Assembly (NCBI GenBank): GCA_903915485.1
Contig: CAIWTC010000642.1
Location: 1-15,298 of the forward strand
From: an uncultured Ignavibacteriales bacterium
GTDB taxonomy: Bacteria; Bacteroidota; Ignavibacteria; Ignavibacteriales; Ignavibacteriaceae
Direction: 5' to 3'
Length of the DNA: 15,298 nt
The position numbers and the translations under genes were made by a program. Under the pieces are notes generated by a model that searched no databases, was not told the origin of the DNA, and saw only the letters and a list, made by a program, of their open reading frames with translations. Shown piece by piece: positions 1-7,375 of the stretch (the first letter of the stretch is position 1; each line of letters opens with the position of its first letter).

Positions 1-1
1 C

Positions 2-1156
2 AAGATGCTTGCAGATTCAAACTATTATAATTGGCAGAAAAATTCCGTTGATAAGACAATTAACTTTTCATTCTCAGATTTAGAGCAACACATTGACATT
101 GATAAGAGCAGAATAAATCAGGAGGAAGGCCTGGAGGCATTCAGTGGTGTTTTGGACATTACGCTGCTTTCCGATAAAGCCAAGGCTTCACTTTCAACGG
201 CAAACAAAAAATATTCGGTTACTCAATTTGAGAATTTCGCATCATGTCCCTTCAAGTATTTCCTTGAGCGCATCCTGAACCTTCAGGAAACACTTGAGCC
301 TGAAGAAGAGGCTGATTCCAAAACATTTGGACTTATCTTGCACAAAATCTTCGAGGATTTCATGGTGTTTTGCCATGAAAGCAAAATAGTTTTAAGCAGT
401 TGCAGTGCATCTAAGAGTAAGATTGCCGAAACAAAACTTTTCAGCATAGCAGAAGAACTAATTGAAAGCAACGAGTTCGCCCAAAGTTTGTCTTTCTGGG
501 ACAAGGAAAGAATTCTTGGAATTGAAGGAGATAAAAGCAAATCACTTTTAAGTATGTTCCTTGAATTCGAAAAGAACAACACTGCATTTATTCCCAAATT
601 TTTTGAATTGGAATTTGGAGAATTCAGCAGCAGTAAATTTTTGAATAAGATGGCATACCCGGAATTATCGATTGATGATATCCATCTTCGGGGTAAAATT
701 GATAGAATTGATGTGGATGAGAAAAATAAAACATTCAAGATTATAGATTACAAAACCGGTGCTGTACCCAAAACATTACATGTCGATGAAGGAACTTATC
801 TTCAACTCCCCGTTTATTCTGAGGCAGCAAAGAAGATTTTGGAGAAAGAGTTTGGGTCCGCCTTTTCACCTGTGTTTCCGGACATTTTTTCGCTGCAAGG
901 CAAACAAGATGATTTTGGATTGAAAATAGTGAAGCAGAAGGATTCAGGTAAGATTAAGTCCGTCGAATATAATGACAGTTCAGTTGATGTTTTTGTTGAA
1001 GGTGCGCAAAGCTTAATAGAACATTCAATCAGTAAAATCAAAGAGTTCAGTCAAAGGATAAACAACGGTGAGTTTCCGGTTAATCCAAATAAATCTAAGA
1101 ATCCTTGCAGATACTGTAATTACTTTGCAGTGTGCAGACAGTCGGAAATTAATTAA
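2..1156 (+). CDS. AddB/RecB-like PD-(D/E)XK nuclease with Fe-S cysteines (C-terminal part, 5' end outside window)
   Basis: The reading frame is open to the left edge, so the ATG at position 5 is probably internal and the true N-terminus lies outside. Numbering from that ATG, the visible 383 residues hold a RecB-family nuclease fold: His113 in a GLILHKIF motif, Asp233 in GKIDRID, Asp248 and Lys250 in IIDYKTG, and Gln267 in YLQLPVY. One cysteine ahead of the nuclease core (Cys81, in ASCPFKYF) and three at the end (Cys368, Cys371, Cys377, in a CxxC-x5-C array) match the split four-cysteine Fe-S staple known from AddB and related nucleases. In that family the domain degrades DNA ends during recombinational repair. 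Whether the missing part carries an inactive AddB-type helicase, or this is a smaller nuclease, cannot be told here. The gene ends 2 bp from the convergent lolD-like gene, leaving no room for a terminator between them. Confidence 0.88.
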   Translation, partial: KMLADSNYYNWQKNSVDKTINFSFSDLEQHIDIDKSRINQEEGLEAFSGVLDITLLSDKAKASLSTANKKYSVTQFENFASCPFKYFLERILNLQETLEPEEEADSKTFGLILHKIFEDFMVFCHESKIVLSSCSASKSKIAETKLFSIAEELIESNEFAQSLSFWDKERILGIEGDKSKSLLSMFLEFEKNNTAFIPKFFELEFGEFSSSKFLNKMAYPELSIDDIHLRGKIDRIDVDEKNKTFKIIDYKTGAVPKTLHVDEGTYLQLPVYSEAAKKILEKEFGSAFSPVFPDIFSLQGKQDDFGLKIVKQKDSGKIKSVEYNDSSVDVFVEGAQSLIEHSISKIKEFSQRINNGEFPVNPNKSKNPCRYCNYFAVCRQSEIN

Positions 1157-1158
1157 GC

Positions 1159-1845
1159 CTAATTCCCTGGCTTAATAACTCCGTCTTTGATTTCGTATAA
1201 ATAATCGGCCTGTTTCATCAACTCAGCATTATGTGTGACGATGACAAAAGTCTTCTTCAACTCGTCACGAAGTGTTTGAAATATTTTATTGATTGAATTA
1301 CTATTTATAGAATCCAAGTTTCCTGTAGGCTCATCGGCGAAAATAATACTGGGATTATTAGCCAACGCTCTCGCCACAGCAATCCTTTGCTGCTCCCCGC
1401 CGGAAAGTTCTGCGGGTTTGTTATCTCCTTTGGATGATAATCCAACCAATTCAAGCAATTCTTCGGCGCGCACCAGTGACTGCTTTTTAGATTTTCCGGC
1501 TATCATCAGCGGAATAGCAATATTCTCGGCAGCGCTGAATTCCGGGAGAAGATGATGAAATTGAAACACAAAACCAACTTCGGTGCTTCTGAACGCTGAC
1601 ACCTGCTTATCATTCATCAGATGTATTTGTTTCCCGTTGATTGTCACTTCACCGCTAGTCGGCTTATCCAATGCCCCCAAAATGTGCAGAAGCGTACTTT
1701 TCCCTGCTCCGGATGAACCGATTATCACGGATATTTTATTACTGTAAATCTCCATTGAAACACCCTTAAGTGCTTCAAAGGTTTTGCTTTCCATTTTGAA
1801 ATTCTTAGTGACTTTATTGGCTTTAATTATTACTTCATTCTGCAT
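1159..1845 (-). CDS. lolD: LolD-like ABC transporter ATP-binding protein
   Basis: A cytoplasmic ATPase that in the LolCDE family powers release of outer-membrane lipoproteins from the inner membrane. From the ATG at 1845 it has 228 residues, the usual LolD length. Walker A is at 43-51 (GSSGAGKST), the Q-loop at Gln95, the signature LSGGE at 147-151, Walker B at Asp171-Glu172 (FADEPTGNLD) and the H-loop at His205. The segment FQFHHLLPEF after the Q-loop is very LolD-like, although MacB and FtsE ATPases are related. A longer frame reaches a TTG at 1917, but the 24 extra residues are not family-like and a possible promoter (1870-1877) falls inside them, so I prefer the ATG. No LolC/LolE permease gene is in the window, so the ATPase stands alone here. 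It converges on the nuclease gene with a 2-bp gap. The family is certain; the precise partner is inferred. Confidence 0.85.
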   Translation of the reverse strand: MQNEVIIKANKVTKNFKMESKTFEALKGVSMEIYSNKISVIIGSSGAGKSTLLHILGALDKPTSGEVTINGKQIHLMNDKQVSAFRSTEVGFVFQFHHLLPEFSAAENIAIPLMIAGKSKKQSLVRAEELLELVGLSSKGDNKPAELSGGEQQRIAVARALANNPSIIFADEPTGNLDSINSNSINKIFQTLRDELKKTFVIVTHNAELMKQADYLYEIKDGVIKPGN

Positions 1846-1869
1846 TCTATATTTTCCAGGATATTCATA

Positions 1870-1877
1870 CAAATATA
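1870..1877 (-). promoter_or_regulatory. possible Bacteroidota-type -7 element for lolD
   Basis: The minus strand reads TATATTTG, an exact match to the TAnnTTTG -7 consensus of Bacteroidota primary-sigma promoters. Initiation about 7 bp downstream would give a leader of roughly 16-18 nt to the ATG at 1845. I see no good TTTG -33 element at the expected 19-21 bp spacing, so this may be chance in AT-rich DNA. Confidence 0.27.
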
Positions 1878-1927
1878 CCTTATGATTTTCAATGAAAGAA
1901 GTAAAATTTACGGTCAAGACTCAATAA

Positions 1928-2035
1928 TTACTCACCCCAAAATATTGATTTTAGACCGCCCATGAGCATTAATTTCTCACCGGTCAATAAATTAGCCCAA
2001 CCGCTCCACTCGCCATGAAAATAACTTTTAAATAA
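1928..2035 (-). pseudogene. possible gene-tail remnant (35 codons plus stop, no start codon)
   Basis: The minus strand holds a 35-codon frame between a TAA at 2038-2036 and a TAA at 1930-1928. It contains three tryptophans and reads like a protein C-terminus (HGEWSGWANLL, then GGLKSIFWGE). There is no ATG near its beginning; the first internal ATG would leave only 13 residues. Positions 1931-2020 are about 44% GC, while the following 130 bp up to the exporter gene are far more AT-rich, which fits decayed coding DNA rather than a promoter region. I do not recognise the family. A chance open frame is a real alternative. Confidence 0.25.
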
Positions 2036-2051
2036 TTAGAAATTACTAATT
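2034..2051. repeat. small inverted repeat in the lolD/exporter divergent region
   Basis: AATTAG and CTAATT form a perfect 6-bp inverted repeat around a 6-nt loop. It lies between the divergent lolD-like gene and the ABC exporter operon. It is too AT-rich and short to be a terminator; it could be an operator for either gene or chance. Apart from this, the possible gene remnant and weak promoter-like boxes, I see nothing in 1918-2154. Confidence 0.25.
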
Positions 2052-2080
2052 CATTGACTGAATATTTCATATTTTAACAG

Positions 2081-2109
2081 TTGAACTTTTAAGGTTTACG
2101 GAGTGTTAT
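2081..2109 (+). promoter_or_regulatory. candidate promoter for the ABC exporter-fbp operon
   Basis: TTGAAC (2081-2086) is followed after 17 bp by TGTTAT (2104-2109), resembling sigma70-type -35/-10 boxes (four of six for the -10). The stretch lies 55-80 bp upstream of the exporter start, in very AT-rich DNA where such matches are common. No Shine-Dalgarno sequence precedes the ATG at 2164. Confidence 0.25.
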
Positions 2110-2163
2110 TATAGTATTATCTGTCATTCAAAGATAATATCTCTAAATCATAATTTGAAATTC

Positions 2164-3915
2164 ATGAAAAATTTATTTTCGCTTAAAAAATATTTCTTAG
2201 CATACAAAAAAAAATTACTCTGGGGTCTGGTTTTTATCATCTGCTCGAACATTGGTTCGGTTTATGTCCCTATACTGATTAAGAATTCCATAAACATTTT
2301 GCAGAGCGCTACAAACTACGAGACTCTCGGTAAATATGCGTTTTTGATTGTAATAGCCTCACTTTTCTCAGGAGTATTTAGATTTCTAATTCGCCAATCC
2401 ATTATCGTTGTATCCCGAGAAATTGAATACGACCTCAGAGGTGATTTCTGGAAGCATATCCAAAATTTACCAATGCGGTATTTTTCCAATAACTCCACCG
2501 GCAATATCATGGCCCATGCAACAAATGATATTAATGCCGTCCGTATGTTCATCGGTCCCGCCGTTATGTATTCTATCGATACATTTATCAGGCTAATAAT
2601 TGTTATCTCCATCATGCTTTCGATAAGTACATCGCTCACTATTTATTCCCTACTTCCGCTGCCTGTTCTTTCATTTTTAGTTTATTATGTCGGTAAACTT
2701 ATTCATGACAGATTCACAAAAATTCAAGAGAAGTTTTCTGAATTAACTACAAAGGCACAGGAGAATTACTCAGGCATCCGCGTAATTAAATCATATACCC
2801 GTGAAAGCGGTGAGATTGAAAGTTTCCGCAACCTAAGCAAAGAATATCTTAAGAAGAACATGAAACTCGTAAAAGTTCAGGCTCTTTTTCAACCGATTCT
2901 ATTTTTAATCACCGGTGTTTCAGTAATTATTGTGATTTGGCTAGGCGGCACAAAAGTTATGCGCGGTGAACTTCTGCTCGGTGATATTACTGCATTGATT
3001 ATCTATTTGGGAATTCTGATCTGGCCAATGATTGCCTTTGGTTGGGTGATAAATATTATTCAGCAGGCAGAAGCAAGCATGGCTAGACTAAACAAAATAT
3101 TATCCGAACCTATTGAAATTAAAGATAATGAAGATTCAGTTGAAACAATAATCGACTTAAAAGGTGCTATTAAGTTTGAGGATGTATCTTTCCGTTATTC
3201 AGAAATTCAGCCTGATGTATTAAAAGATATCAACCTAATCATCCCGGTCGGAAGTACTCTTGCTATAATGGGTCACACCGGAAGCGGTAAAAGCACTTTA
3301 GTAAATTTACTGTTACGCCTTTATGATGTAACAGGCGGGAATATTCTAATCGACGGAAATGAAATTAAATCTATCCCGCTGAAAACTTTGCGAAAAAGTA
3401 TCGGTTATGTTCCCCAAGAGTCCTTTTTATTTTCAGATTCTTTAACGAACAATATCAGTTACGGGCTTGATGCCCCCGATTTAGAAATCGTAAAAAAATC
3501 TGCGGCAATTTCACAGTTTGAAAAAGATGTAGTTGATTTTCCCGAAGGATATGAAACAATAATTGGTGAGCGCGGGATAACTCTTTCCGGTGGTCAGAAA
3601 CAACGCTCAGCACTTGCAAGAGCTTTAGTACTGAATCCTAAAATTCTAATTTTAGATGATTCTTTTTCTGCTGTTGACACTAACACCGAAGAAAAGATAC
3701 TTACGAACTTAAAAGAATTTATGAAAAATAGAACAAGTGTGATTATCAGTCATAGAATTTCCACAGTTAAAGATGCTGATAACATAATTGTATTGAAAGA
3801 CGGCACTATCGCCGAAGAAGGAACACACGATGAACTTTTTGCGCTTGATGGCATATATGCTGATATATATAACAAGCAACTGCTTGAAAAAGAACTAGAA
3901 GAATACACTGATTAG
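2164..3915 (+). CDS. ABC exporter half-transporter, degenerate-site subunit (BmrC/TM287-like)
   Basis: One half of a heterodimeric type IV ABC exporter: an N-terminal six-helix membrane domain (about residues 20-315) fused to an ATPase domain (about 338-580). A TTG lies three codons upstream at 2155; I prefer the ATG at 2164, but residue numbers here count from the TTG. Walker A is GHTGSGKST (373-381), the Q-loop Gln421, the signature LSGGQ (477-481) and the H-loop His533. Walker B reads ILILDDSFSAVD, with Asp502 where the catalytic glutamate normally sits. That substitution is the hallmark of the degenerate-site subunit of TM287/288 and BmrCD type exporters. The next gene starts directly after this stop and supplies the complementary subunit. 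Relatives export drugs, lipids or peptides across the inner membrane; the substrate here is unknown. Family assignment is firm, substrate specificity is not. Confidence 0.93.
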   Translation: MKNLFSLKKYFLAYKKKLLWGLVFIICSNIGSVYVPILIKNSINILQSATNYETLGKYAFLIVIASLFSGVFRFLIRQSIIVVSREIEYDLRGDFWKHIQNLPMRYFSNNSTGNIMAHATNDINAVRMFIGPAVMYSIDTFIRLIIVISIMLSISTSLTIYSLLPLPVLSFLVYYVGKLIHDRFTKIQEKFSELTTKAQENYSGIRVIKSYTRESGEIESFRNLSKEYLKKNMKLVKVQALFQPILFLITGVSVIIVIWLGGTKVMRGELLLGDITALIIYLGILIWPMIAFGWVINIIQQAEASMARLNKILSEPIEIKDNEDSVETIIDLKGAIKFEDVSFRYSEIQPDVLKDINLIIPVGSTLAIMGHTGSGKSTLVNLLLRLYDVTGGNILIDGNEIKSIPLKTLRKSIGYVPQESFLFSDSLTNNISYGLDAPDLEIVKKSAAISQFEKDVVDFPEGYETIIGERGITLSGGQKQRSALARALVLNPKILILDDSFSAVDTNTEEKILTNLKEFMKNRTSVIISHRISTVKDADNIIVLKDGTIAEEGTHDELFALDGIYADIYNKQLLEKELEEYTD

Positions 3916-5712
3916 ATGGCAGCAGATAAAAAAAACGATGATGAGATATTAGGCAAAGCCTACGACGCACGACTGATGCGCCGGTTGCTGAAATATGTCA
4001 AACCTTACTTAAAATATGTGATACTTGCTATTGTGTTAAATATAATAGCAGCAGCACTTGGACCTCTGCGCCCATACCTCACAAAAATAGCAATTGACGA
4101 ATACATTCGCGACCGCAATTACACAGGGTTATCTTATGTGTCTATCGGTTTGTTTGCGGCACTATTCCTGCAAACTTTTATTCAGTATCTGCTTACTTAC
4201 TATACTCAATACTTAGGTCAGCGCACAATTCTTGATTTGCGCATGGAACTCTTCGCACATACTCAAAAACTTGCGCTCAAATTTTTCGACAAAACACCTA
4301 TCGGCCGAATGGTCACAAGAGTTACAAACGATATTGAATCTTTGAACGAACTTTTCTCCTCCGGAATAATCATGGTATTCAGCGATGTATTTATCGTTCT
4401 ATGGATATTCTGTTTTATGTTCTATCTTGATTGGAGATTGTCATTAGTAACGCTGTCAGTGCTTCCTGTATTGTTTTATGGAACATTCTTATTCCGAAAG
4501 AAAGTCAGAGAGAACTATCGCGATGTTAGATTTCATCTTGCCAGACTAAACTCATTCATGCAAGAGCGTGTAACAGGAATTTCGATTGTCCAGATTTTCT
4601 TTAAACAAAAAGAAGAGTTGAAACAATTCTCATCTATCAACGCTGACCACCGCAAAGCTAACATCGAGTCAATTTTCTATTATGCTGTATTTTATCCCGG
4701 TGTTGAGCTTTTAAGCAGTGCGGCAATTGCATTGATTATTTGGTATGGCGGCGGAGAAATTATTCAGAAGCACTTATCACTTGGTGTTCTTTTCGCATTT
4801 ATCCAATACACAGAAATGTTCTTCCGTCCGATAAGAGATTTATCAGAAAAATATAATATTTTACAAACCGCAATGGCATCATCTGAAAGAGTATTCAAAC
4901 TCCTCGATGAAGACACTATTATTCCTTCACCTGAAGCTCCAATCCGCAAGAGCAGTTTAAGCGGGAAAATAGATTTCAAAAATGTTTCCTTCGGTTATGG
5001 CTCCAGCAACACTGACTTTGTGTTGAAGAATCTTTCATTCAACATTCAACCGGGGAAAACGACGGCGATAGTCGGAGCAACAGGTGCGGGGAAAACTAGC
5101 ATCATAAGCCTACTTAGCCGTTTTTATGATATTCAAAATGGCCAGATTTTAGTCGACGATATCGACATCAAGGAAATTAGCGAAAAGGATTTAAGAAATA
5201 ATATTGCAATCGTTTTACAGGATGTGTTTCTGTTTTCAGGGACCATCCGTTCAAACATAACAATGGATAATCCTGCAATTACTGAGGAACAGATGATTAA
5301 AGCTGCCCGTATGGTAGGTGCAGACAAGTTTATTGAACAACTCCCTAATAAATATGATGAGGAAGTAAAAGAAAGAGGCGCTACTCTCAGCACAGGACAG
5401 AAGCAACTTATTTCATTTGCACGGGCGTTAGCTTATAACCCTCAAATATTAATATTAGACGAAGCAACTTCAAGCATAGATACTGAAACAGAAATTCTTA
5501 TTCAATCAGCAATTGAAAAACTCTTGGAAGGCCGCACTGCAATTGTTATTGCTCACAGGCTTTCAACAATTCAGAATGCGGATAAAATTCTTGTACTCCA
5601 TAAAGGCGAACTTAAGGAGACTGGTAACCATCAGGAACTACTTGCTAAACGGGGAATATATTATAAACTATATCAACTTCAGTATAAGAACCAGGAAATT
5701 TCAAATTCATAA
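3916..5712 (+). CDS. ABC exporter half-transporter, catalytic-glutamate subunit (BmrD/TM288-like)
   Basis: Second half of the heterodimeric exporter, 598 residues, beginning at an ATG that abuts the stop of the first (TAGATG), so the two are surely co-translated. A charged N-terminus (about 1-25) precedes the membrane domain (about 30-325), and the ATPase domain spans about 350-590. Walker A is GATGAGKT (387-394), the Q-loop Gln435, Walker B ILILDE with catalytic Glu516, and the H-loop His547. Its signature is LSTGQ (491-495), not LSGGQ. Known heterodimers pair exactly this way: the altered signature faces the Asp-containing Walker B of the partner to make the degenerate ATP site, while Glu516 and the partner's LSGGQ form the consensus site. 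The substrate is unknown; multidrug or lipid export is the usual assignment. E. coli MdlA/MdlB is another comparable pair. Confidence 0.93.
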   Translation: MAADKKNDDEILGKAYDARLMRRLLKYVKPYLKYVILAIVLNIIAAALGPLRPYLTKIAIDEYIRDRNYTGLSYVSIGLFAALFLQTFIQYLLTYYTQYLGQRTILDLRMELFAHTQKLALKFFDKTPIGRMVTRVTNDIESLNELFSSGIIMVFSDVFIVLWIFCFMFYLDWRLSLVTLSVLPVLFYGTFLFRKKVRENYRDVRFHLARLNSFMQERVTGISIVQIFFKQKEELKQFSSINADHRKANIESIFYYAVFYPGVELLSSAAIALIIWYGGGEIIQKHLSLGVLFAFIQYTEMFFRPIRDLSEKYNILQTAMASSERVFKLLDEDTIIPSPEAPIRKSSLSGKIDFKNVSFGYGSSNTDFVLKNLSFNIQPGKTTAIVGATGAGKTSIISLLSRFYDIQNGQILVDDIDIKEISEKDLRNNIAIVLQDVFLFSGTIRSNITMDNPAITEEQMIKAARMVGADKFIEQLPNKYDEEVKERGATLSTGQKQLISFARALAYNPQILILDEATSSIDTETEILIQSAIEKLLEGRTAIVIAHRLSTIQNADKILVLHKGELKETGNHQELLAKRGIYYKLYQLQYKNQEISNS

Positions 5713-5713
5713 A

Positions 5714-5721
5714 CAATAGGA
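5714..5721 (+). promoter_or_regulatory. ribosome binding site of fbp
   Basis: The sequence CAATAGGA, with AGGA at 5718-5721, lies six bases before the ATG at 5728. It favours this start over the in-frame ATG five codons later. Several neighbouring genes lack any such motif. Confidence 0.6.
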
Positions 5722-5727
5722 CTTCAA

Positions 5728-6747
5728 ATGGTATTTCGTTTCATGACCTTAGAGCGCCACATTATCGATGCGGAAAGACTTCACCCCGAAGCAACAGGTG
5801 AGTTGTCAAAACTGCTTTCAGATTTGGCAATCGCAATCAAAGTCATTTCACTTCAAGTAAACAAAGCAGGCCTTGTGGATATTTTGGGAATGACAGGTGA
5901 TAAAAATGTTCATGGCGAAAGTGTAAGAAAGCTTGACATGTTTGCACACGATATGGTATTCAGAGCAATTGACCATGGAGGTCACCTTTGCATTATGGCA
6001 TCTGAAGAAGAAGAAGATATCATCCACATACCCACAGATTTTAAAATTGGTAAGTATGTATTGCTTTTTGATCCAATGGACGGTTCATCCAACATTGATG
6101 TTAATATAAGTATCGGCACTATTTTCTCAATCTATCGAAGAGTTTCCCCTGACGGTACACCCGGAACAATGGAAGATTGCCTGCAGCAGGGACTTGAACA
6201 AATCGCCGCAGGATATGTCGTTTATGGCTCAAGTACAATGCTGGTTTATACTACCGGGCACGGCGTCCATGGATTCACGCTTGACCCTGCACTCGGTGAG
6301 TTCATTCTTTCACATGAAGATATGCAGATTCCTCAAAAAGGGAAAATATACAGCATCAACGAAGGAAACCACAATTATTGGGATACAGGATTGAAAAACT
6401 ATATCAAGTATCTGCAGGATGAGGATAGCAAGACCGAACGCCCGTACTCAAGCAGGTATGTTGGCTCAATGGTTGCGGATATACACAGAACACTGATATA
6501 TGGAGGCATTTATATGTATCCGAGTGATTCTAAAAGTCCAAAAGGTAAATTGCGGTTAATGTATGAATGCAATCCTATGTCATTCATTGTAGAAGCGGCA
6601 GGCGGAAGAGCAACTAATGGGCAAAAAAGAATTTTAGAAATCCAACCGGAGAATCTTCACCAGCGGACACCTATATTTATCGGCAGCAAAGAAGATGTGT
6701 TGAAAGTTGAAGAGTTCATAAATAACTCAGGCAAGACAAATAGTTAG
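5728..6747 (+). CDS. fbp: fructose-1,6-bisphosphatase, class 1
   Basis: Hydrolyses fructose 1,6-bisphosphate to fructose 6-phosphate and phosphate, the committed gluconeogenic step, in the cytoplasm. The 339 residues match the class 1 family length (E. coli Fbp has 332). The family signature DPMDGSSNIDVNISIG lies at 115-130, with metal-binding Asp115 and Asp118. The acidic SEEEED segment at 92-97 supplies further metal ligands, and the C-terminal metal-site glutamate is Glu280 in MYECNPMSF. The substrate loop GSMVADIHRTL (246-256) and the sugar-contact segment YSSRYVGSM are also present. The start follows a good AGGA site. The gene begins only 15 bp after the exporter operon, with no terminator between, so it probably shares that transcript, and a strong terminator follows. 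The catalytic call is very secure; the pairing with an exporter looks like genome economy more than function. Confidence 0.96.
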   Translation: MVFRFMTLERHIIDAERLHPEATGELSKLLSDLAIAIKVISLQVNKAGLVDILGMTGDKNVHGESVRKLDMFAHDMVFRAIDHGGHLCIMASEEEEDIIHIPTDFKIGKYVLLFDPMDGSSNIDVNISIGTIFSIYRRVSPDGTPGTMEDCLQQGLEQIAAGYVVYGSSTMLVYTTGHGVHGFTLDPALGEFILSHEDMQIPQKGKIYSINEGNHNYWDTGLKNYIKYLQDEDSKTERPYSSRYVGSMVADIHRTLIYGGIYMYPSDSKSPKGKLRLMYECNPMSFIVEAAGGRATNGQKRILEIQPENLHQRTPIFIGSKEDVLKVEEFINNSGKTNS

Positions 6748-6778
6748 TAGAAGATTTTTTCAAATAGCTTATGAACTT

Positions 6779-6805
6779 AATGCGGGATAACTACCCGCAT
6801 TTTTT
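6779..6805 (+). terminator. intrinsic terminator after fbp
   Basis: AATGCGGG (6779-6786) pairs perfectly with CCCGCATT (6794-6801) around a 7-nt loop and runs into a T tract (6800-6805), 31 bp after the fbp stop. It closes the exporter-fbp unit. On the minus strand the stem is not followed by a T run, so it would be a poor terminator for the convergent lipoprotein gene. Confidence 0.9.
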
Positions 6806-6832
6806 ATGCCCCACAGAAATGACCCCCTAGAA

Positions 6833-7357
6833 TTACTTAATAATTTCCTTTATCATCCACTTGCCATTATCGAGGAAGATTTTCAACTTTAGGTATGACC
6901 CTCTAGTGAACTCCCGGAGCGACTTCAACTCCATGTTCAAAGCAGTTCCCTTTATTACCTTACCTACATATTCGTACTGAGGTTGAAGCGATATCACATC
7001 ATCAAACTTGAGGTTAACCTTTGAACCCTTCGTAAGTTTAACGCCCAAAACCCTGCATTCAAGAATGAACTGATTGTCTTTAACAAGTTTTCTTTCACGC
7101 ACCTCAACATTTACAATAGCCTCAGAAAGCTCTTTAGAATATACTATAGTATCTATAGCAGCGATTTTAACAGGAGGTTGTTCTTTGATAATATTTACCG
7201 GTTCAACCTTTGATGAAACAGTGACCGGTTTATCAGAACTTTGGGGTCTCATCATTCTGCGCTTACTAACACATGAGGCAGTTGAAAGAGCGAGCAGAAA
7301 TAATACTGCAACGCTAAACAGACCAACTATACTTACTTGTGAATTATTAGATTTCAT
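6833..7357 (-). CDS. putative small lipoprotein, function unknown
   Basis: 174 residues, no family recognised. The N-terminus has a short polar stretch, a hydrophobic segment (about 9-27) and LSTASC ending at Cys29, followed by a basic SKRRMMR stretch. This looks like a type II signal peptide, although Thr at -3 is an unusual lipobox residue; a type I signal peptide or a membrane anchor are alternatives. Residues about 30-70 are low complexity and probably a flexible linker. Residues about 78-174 alternate short hydrophobic and charged strands (IVNVEVRERK, FILECRVLGVKL, YLKLKIFLDNGKWMIKEII), suggesting a compact beta-rich domain. It is the last gene of the minus-strand group, 18 bp after the TPR protein gene, so the two may act together at the membrane. 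That link is inference from spacing only. Confidence 0.7.
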   Translation of the reverse strand: MKSNNSQVSIVGLFSVAVLFLLALSTASCVSKRRMMRPQSSDKPVTVSSKVEPVNIIKEQPPVKIAAIDTIVYSKELSEAIVNVEVRERKLVKDNQFILECRVLGVKLTKGSKVNLKFDDVISLQPQYEYVGKVIKGTALNMELKSLREFTRGSYLKLKIFLDNGKWMIKEIIK

Positions 7358-7375
7358 AGAAGCAATATAAATATA

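Noticed and set aside
283..738. Long antisense open frame inside the nuclease gene, and similar frames opposite or inside other genes
   Set aside because: They lie wholly within strong, family-matched coding regions, and their translations show no recognisable motifs or supporting start signals.
6005..6020. Run of GAA codons in fbp as a microsatellite of interest
   Set aside because: It encodes the acidic SEEEED metal-site segment expected for the family and is too short to matter.
6779..6805. Bidirectional terminator serving both fbp and the lipoprotein gene
   Set aside because: The T tract is present only on the plus strand; the minus strand continues TTAAGTTC after the stem.
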